NCBI RefSeq assembly: GCF_900156625.1
Contig: NZ_FTOB01000014.1
Span: 1-37,605, forward strand
DNA length: 37,605 bases
Source of the DNA: Zobellia uliginosa
GTDB taxonomy: Bacteria > Bacteroidota > Bacteroidia > Flavobacteriales > Flavobacteriaceae
Direction: 5' to 3'
The position numbers were made by a program, and so were the translations under genes. How positions within the stretch are numbered: position 1 is the stretch's first letter; each line of letters begins with the position of its first letter. This document shows, piece by piece, positions 34,066 to 37,605 of the stretch. The notes beneath the pieces were generated by a model. It saw nothing but the letters and a program-made list of their open reading frames with translations, did no database searches and was not told the origin of the DNA.

Positions 34066-34758
34066 ATGATATTATTTCAAGATATGGCCCAAGATCCTGC
34101 AGCTGCGGATGTTATGTCAGAAGAAAAGACGCTTTCCGTTATCGATTTGATATTTAATGGTGGAACAGGTAGTGTGCTTATTATAACGGTACTTTTTATC
34201 ATGCTGTTCGTTGCCCTATATATTTACTTTGAGCGAATATTCGCGATTAAGGCGGCCTCGAAGATCGATAGTAACTTCATGAACCAGATTCGTGATCACG
34301 TGACCAACGGAAAATTGGAGGCGGCAAAATTGCTTTGTGCCCAAACCGATTCCCCTGTGGCCAGGTTGACGGAAAAGGGGGTTTCCAGAATAGGAAAACC
34401 TTTGGACGATATCAATACCGCTATTGAGAATGCGGGTACCTTAGAGGTGTATAAGCTCGAGAAGAACGTTAGTGTCTTGGCAACTGTTGCCGGTGCTGCG
34501 CCAATGATCGGCTTCCTCGGTACGGTAATAGGTATGATTTTGGCATTTCACGAAATGGCCACTAGTGGCGGTCAGGCCGAAATGGGTTCCTTGGCTTCCG
34601 GTATCTATACTGCGATGACAACGACCGTTGCCGGATTAATCGTTGGTATTATCGCCTATATTGGATACAATCACCTGGTGAATAGAACCGATAAAGTGGT
34701 TCATAAAATGGAGGCGAATGCCGTAGAATTTCTAGACTTGTTGAACGAACCTTTATAA
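34066..34758 (+). CDS. exbB: MotA/TolQ/ExbB family proton-channel protein
   Basis: This 230-residue inner-membrane component uses the proton gradient to energise a TonB-like protein. Three membrane segments are visible at about 36-56, 136-162 and 177-202. The conserved core APMIGFLGTVIGMILAFHEMA and the GIYTAMTTTVAGLIVGIIAYIGYN segment are present. A soluble cytoplasmic domain separates helices 1 and 2, as in ExbB/TolQ. It heads a set with exbD (10 bases downstream) and a TonB-like gene, so together they likely power the TonB-dependent transporters, including the two SusC proteins here. ExbB and TolQ are not fully separable by sequence, but the neighbours favour an ExbB-type role. Confidence 0.93.
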   Translation: MILFQDMAQDPAAADVMSEEKTLSVIDLIFNGGTGSVLIITVLFIMLFVALYIYFERIFAIKAASKIDSNFMNQIRDHVTNGKLEAAKLLCAQTDSPVARLTEKGVSRIGKPLDDINTAIENAGTLEVYKLEKNVSVLATVAGAAPMIGFLGTVIGMILAFHEMATSGGQAEMGSLASGIYTAMTTTVAGLIVGIIAYIGYNHLVNRTDKVVHKMEANAVEFLDLLNEPL

Positions 34759-34768
34759 TTCGAGAAAG

Positions 34769-35155
34769 ATGAAATTAAAGGGAAGAAATAAGGTTAGTCC
34801 TGATTTTAGCATGTCTTCAATGACAGATATCGTATTTCTGTTATTGATATTCTTCATGCTTACGGCAAACTCTCCCAATGCATTGGATCTATTGCTTCCA
34901 AAGGCGAAGGGAAAGTCAACGAATACACAGAACGTATCCGTGAGTATAGACAAGAACTTACAGTACTTTGTCAACAACGAGAGAATTAACGGAGAATACA
35001 TAGAAATTGAACTAAAAAAGGCACTAGAAGGACAAGATAAACCCACAATTATTTTAAGGGCTGAAGAAAGCGTTGCCATCAAAGAAGCGGTAAACGTTAT
35101 GGATATTGCCAATAGAAATAATTATAAGGTAATCTTGGCCGTGCGACCGAATTAA
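34769..35155 (+). CDS. exbD: ExbD/TolR family protein
   Basis: This 128-residue inner-membrane partner of ExbB has one membrane segment (about 19-34) containing the functional Asp20 in SSMTDIVFLLLIFFML, the conserved protonatable residue of the family. The periplasmic domain ends with TIILRAEESVAIKEAVNVMDIANRN-type ExbD features. It sits between exbB and the TonB-like gene. Its stop overlaps the next ATG by one base (TAATG), implying translational coupling. Confidence 0.95.
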   Translation: MKLKGRNKVSPDFSMSSMTDIVFLLLIFFMLTANSPNALDLLLPKAKGKSTNTQNVSVSIDKNLQYFVNNERINGEYIEIELKKALEGQDKPTIILRAEESVAIKEAVNVMDIANRNNYKVILAVRPN

Positions 35156-36096
35156 TGTCATTCTTAGACACGAGACACAAAAAACAATCTTTTACACTTA
35201 CAACCTTTCTGCTAAGTGTGCTCTTGCTTGTGTTGTTCTATATAGGTCTTACCTATATGGATCCACCTATCGAGAATGGTATTTCCGTTAATTTCGGCAC
35301 TACCGATTTTGGTAGTGGAAATGTACAGCCCAAAGAGAAGATTCGTTCCGAACCTGTTGAAAAACCGCCTGTAGAACCGACGCAACAAGAAGAGGTTGTC
35401 GAAGAGGTGGAGGAAGTAGCGGAAGAGGTGCCTGAGGAAGTTGTGGCCAAGGAAGCCCCGGCGGAAAAGGTGTTGACCCAAGAGAACGAAGAATCTATCA
35501 AAATCAAAAAAGCGCAAGAAGCCAAGCGCAAAGCCGAGGAAGCTGAGAAGGCGGCCAAGAAAAGGGCGGAAGATGCCCAGAAAAAGGCCAAGGCCGAAGC
35601 GGCGAGAAAAGCACAACAGAAAAAAGCGGCCGAAGAAAAGGCACGTAAGGAACAAGAGGCCAAGAAGAAAAAACTCGATGAGCTTATCGGGGGAATCAGT
35701 AAATCCGATGGAAATGCCTCAGGGAGCGAAGGCGATGATAACAGGGCCGGAGATAAAGGGCAACCCGGTGGGGATCCCTATGCGACCAGTTATTACGGTA
35801 GCCCAGGTTCCGGTAGCGGAACGGGAGGATATGGTCTTAATGGCCGTTCCTTGGTCACTAAGGGCCAAGTGAAGCAGCAATGCAACGAAGAAGGTAGGGT
35901 AGTGGTGAAAATCATTGTCGATAGAAATGGAAATGTGATCAGTGCTACACCGGGTGTTAAAGGAACAACGAACAATAGTCCTTGTTTGCTCGATCCGGCC
36001 AAAAAAACCGCCTTCAAGCACAAATGGAATTTAGATTCGAACGCGCCGAGCCAACAAGTAGGGTTTGTAGTGGTCAATTTTAAGTTGGGAGAGTGA
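35155..36096 (+). CDS. TonB-like energy-transducing protein
   Basis: This 313-residue protein has one membrane segment near the N-terminus (about 13-32). A long Glu/Pro then Lys/Ala/Glu-rich periplasmic arm follows (about 60-175, likely helical or coiled). Next is a Gly/Ser-rich linker, and then a TonB C-terminal-like domain from about 236 (GQVKQQCNEEGRVVVKIIVDRNG...VNFKLGE). It would reach across the periplasm to TonB boxes of outer-membrane transporters. Two cysteines (243, 277) lie in the C-terminal domain and could form a disulfide. The first codon overlaps the exbD stop, and the stop overlaps the folC GTG, so all are one transcript. The layout also resembles TolA, so the exact partner set is inferred. 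Confidence 0.88.
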   Translation: MSFLDTRHKKQSFTLTTFLLSVLLLVLFYIGLTYMDPPIENGISVNFGTTDFGSGNVQPKEKIRSEPVEKPPVEPTQQEEVVEEVEEVAEEVPEEVVAKEAPAEKVLTQENEESIKIKKAQEAKRKAEEAEKAAKKRAEDAQKKAKAEAARKAQQKKAAEEKARKEQEAKKKKLDELIGGISKSDGNASGSEGDDNRAGDKGQPGGDPYATSYYGSPGSGSGTGGYGLNGRSLVTKGQVKQQCNEEGRVVVKIIVDRNGNVISATPGVKGTTNNSPCLLDPAKKTAFKHKWNLDSNAPSQQVGFVVVNFKLGE

Positions 36097-37304
36097 CCTA
36101 TCAAGAAACCTTGAATTGGATGTTCGCGCAACTTCCAATGTACCAACAAAAAGGAAAACAGGCCTATAAGGCCAAATTGGATGGTATCCGCAAGTTTACC
36201 GAGTATTTGGGCCATCCTGAAACAGGGTTTAAGAGTATTCACGTGGCCGGTACCAACGGTAAAGGCTCCAGTAGTCATATGCTGGCATCCATTCTTCAGG
36301 AAGCCGGTTATAAGGTAGGGCTCTATACTTCGCCCCATTTAAAAGATTTTCGGGAACGTATCCGTATAAACGGAGAGTGTATAACAGAGGATTTTGTTGT
36401 AGGGTTTATTGAACAAAACCAATCGTTTTTTAATACCGACCATCTGTCCTTTTTTGAAATGACCGTGGGTATGGCCTTCGATTACTTCGCGAAGGAAAAA
36501 GTTGATATTGCGGTGGTCGAGGTAGGTCTTGGGGGGAGGTTGGATTCTACGAATATTATTACGCCCGAAGTTAGCCTTATTGTCAATATTGGTTTGGATC
36601 ATGTAGATATGCTAGGTGATAGCCTATCTAAAATAGCCTTTGAGAAGGCTGGAATTATAAAAGAAGGGGTTCCTGTGGTCATCAGTGAGTGTCAAGAAGA
36701 GACAACTGAAACCTTTGAGCAGGTCTCACGGTCGAAAAATGCCAAACTCGTTTTTGCGGAGCGGGAGGTAAACGAAATTTATCAGACCTCACTTCTTGGG
36801 GACTATCAAGCTAAAAATATCAAGGGAGTTTTGGCCGTAATAGATCAATTGAGCGATTTTCATATCAGTGAAGCCCAATTGCGTAGCGGACTCATGAATG
36901 TTGTACAGAATACGGGCTTAATGGGGAGATGGCAGCAATTGCATTCCGCTCCGACCGTTATTTGTGACACGGCACATAATAAAGAAGGTTTGTCGATCGT
37001 GATAAATCAAGTGACCCAACAAAAATTTAAAAAATTATTTATCGTATTGGGACTGGTTAAGGAAAAGGACCTAAATGCGATATTGCCCCTCTTTCCAAAA
37101 GAGGCTACATATTACTTTTCATCCCCGAATATTTCTCGTGGATTGGATGTTAATGAATTGGCATTCAAGGCAAAGGAATTTGGCTTGTTAGGAGGGAAGT
37201 TTGAAAGGATCGAAGCTGCCTATCAGGCGGCTTTGAAGGATGCCTCACCCGAAGATTTCATCTTTGTTGGGGGGAGTACCTTTACGGTAGCAGAAGTAAT
37301 TTAA
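36093..37304 (+). CDS. folC: Bifunctional folylpolyglutamate synthase/dihydrofolate synthase
   Basis: This 403-residue cytoplasmic Mur-ligase-family enzyme adds glutamate to dihydropteroate and to folates. The ATP-binding P-loop AGTNGKGSS is at 52-60, followed by the folate-family LYTSPHLKDFRERI segment. The Mg-binding VVEVGLGGRLDSTNI motif and a C-terminal CDTAHNKEG are present. The start is GTG at 36093, overlapping the TonB-like stop (GTGA). The N-terminal LNWMFAQLPMYQQKGKQAYK matches the usual start of Bacteroidota FolC, so a later ATG would cut conserved sequence. The overlap suggests translational coupling, though folate synthesis has no obvious link to TonB. Confidence 0.96.
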   Translation: MTYQETLNWMFAQLPMYQQKGKQAYKAKLDGIRKFTEYLGHPETGFKSIHVAGTNGKGSSSHMLASILQEAGYKVGLYTSPHLKDFRERIRINGECITEDFVVGFIEQNQSFFNTDHLSFFEMTVGMAFDYFAKEKVDIAVVEVGLGGRLDSTNIITPEVSLIVNIGLDHVDMLGDSLSKIAFEKAGIIKEGVPVVISECQEETTETFEQVSRSKNAKLVFAEREVNEIYQTSLLGDYQAKNIKGVLAVIDQLSDFHISEAQLRSGLMNVVQNTGLMGRWQQLHSAPTVICDTAHNKEGLSIVINQVTQQKFKKLFIVLGLVKEKDLNAILPLFPKEATYYFSSPNISRGLDVNELAFKAKEFGLLGGKFERIEAAYQAALKDASPEDFIFVGGSTFTVAEVI

Positions 37305-37321
37305 AATTTTTTGCTTTTTTC

Positions 37322-37352
37322 TTTTGGAGAGTGAAAAAGAGTCTTATATTTG
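37322..37352 (+). promoter_or_regulatory. Promoter of the tRNA-Val gene
   Basis: TTTTG at 37322-37326 and TATATTTG at 37345-37352 are separated by 18 bases, a good Bacteroidota promoter. The start would be at about 37358-37360, a few bases before the mature tRNA. Confidence 0.8.
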
Positions 37353-37363
37353 CACACCTTTTC

Positions 37364-37438
37364 GGGCAATTAGCTCAGTTGGTTCAGAGCACCTCGTTTA
37401 CACCGAGGGGGTCGGGGGTTCGAATCCCTCATTGCCCA
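37364..37438 (+). tRNA. tRNA-Val (anticodon TAC)
   Basis: A complete 75-base cloverleaf: acceptor GGGCAAT/ATTGCCC, D-arm GCTC...GAGC, anticodon stem CCTCG/CGAGG with loop TTTACAC (anticodon TAC, reading GTN valine codons), 5-base variable loop, and T-arm GGGGG-TTCGAAT-CCCTC with one wobble. The discriminator base is A. The CCA end is not encoded (ACA follows), as is common in Bacteroidota. Confidence 0.97.
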
Positions 37439-37444
37439 CACGAG

Positions 37445-37480
37445 TCCCCAAGCATCAAGATGTTTGGGGATTTTTCTTTT
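37445..37480 (+). terminator. Intrinsic terminator of the tRNA-Val gene
   Basis: TCCCCAAGCAT and ATGTTTGGGGA form an 11-pair stem with one G-T wobble around a 4-base loop, followed by TTTTTCTTTT. It lies just after the tRNA. No tRNA or gene is seen from here to the window end. Confidence 0.93.
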
Positions 37481-37605
37481 TATGGCCTTTTTCACCTACA
37501 TCCTTTACTCGGATCAAGTCATAAAGTTGTGGGATTTTATCTTTAGGCAAAAATATTAGTTAACCTAAATAAGAAGAACTCTACGTTTCTAACACCTCTG
37601 AATTG

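Noticed and set aside
35212-35663. Long minus-strand frames (147 and 136 codons) opposite the TonB-like gene
   Set aside because: They are Phe/Leu/Arg-rich and Ser/Ala-rich shadows of the Lys/Ala/Glu-rich arm of the TonB-like protein.
37364-37438. tRNA-Val as a possible integration (att) site
   Set aside because: No integrase gene and no repeat of the tRNA 3' end was seen in the window.
37324-37546. Open frames across the tRNA-Val gene
   Set aside because: They cover the tRNA promoter, the mature tRNA and its terminator, so they are chance frames.

Overview
The window looks like a chromosomal segment of a marine member of the Flavobacteriaceae (Bacteroidota). Support from sequence: paired SusC/SusD outer-membrane glycan import genes, a SusC with an N-terminal STN signalling domain beside a sigma/FecR pair, several Bacteroidota-type promoters (TTTG, about 18 bases, TAnnTTTG), almost no Shine-Dalgarno sequences, and sulfatases typical of algal-glycan users. 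A Zobellia/Maribacter-like genus is plausible, but that is inference.

Layout. Positions 1-70 are the 3' end of a 5S rRNA gene (end of an rrn operon) and its terminator. Positions 472-5286 hold a minus-strand susC-susD pair with its own terminator and a candidate promoter. Positions 5741-12392 look like a sugar-oxidation cassette. It contains a 1065-residue lipoprotein fusing an SGNH-like domain, a dehydrogenase-type beta-propeller, HEAT repeats and cytochrome c. This is divergent from an AraC-type regulator, which is followed by a tagatose-3-epimerase-like TIM barrel and a ThuA-domain lipoprotein. Positions 12438-22612 form a regulated glycan locus: an ECF sigma factor (minus strand), divergent FecR anti-sigma, STN-type SusC, SusD and two type I sulfatases. 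No glycoside hydrolase or polysaccharide lyase is encoded anywhere in the window.

Positions 22704-31114 (minus strand) carry an EamA-type permease, glutamate synthase gltD and gltB, and an acyl-CoA dehydrogenase. Positions 31231-37304 (plus strand) carry a Glu/Leu/Phe/Val dehydrogenase with a structured leader, a NhaD-type Na+/H+ antiporter, an ExbB-ExbD-TonB-like set and folC. A tRNA-Val(TAC) gene with a good promoter and terminator closes the window.

How the genes fit together. The two SusCD pairs would import oligosaccharides using energy from an ExbB/ExbD/TonB system such as the one at 34066-36096. The STN-SusC, FecR and sigma set would sense substrate and switch on the locus, and the sulfatases would remove sulfate esters. 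The 5802-12392 cassette could oxidise or isomerise a released sugar, with electrons going to cytochrome c. gltBD and the amino-acid dehydrogenase handle glutamate nitrogen. Start codons were moved from non-ATG positions to internal ATGs for the sigma factor, the EamA permease and the antiporter.
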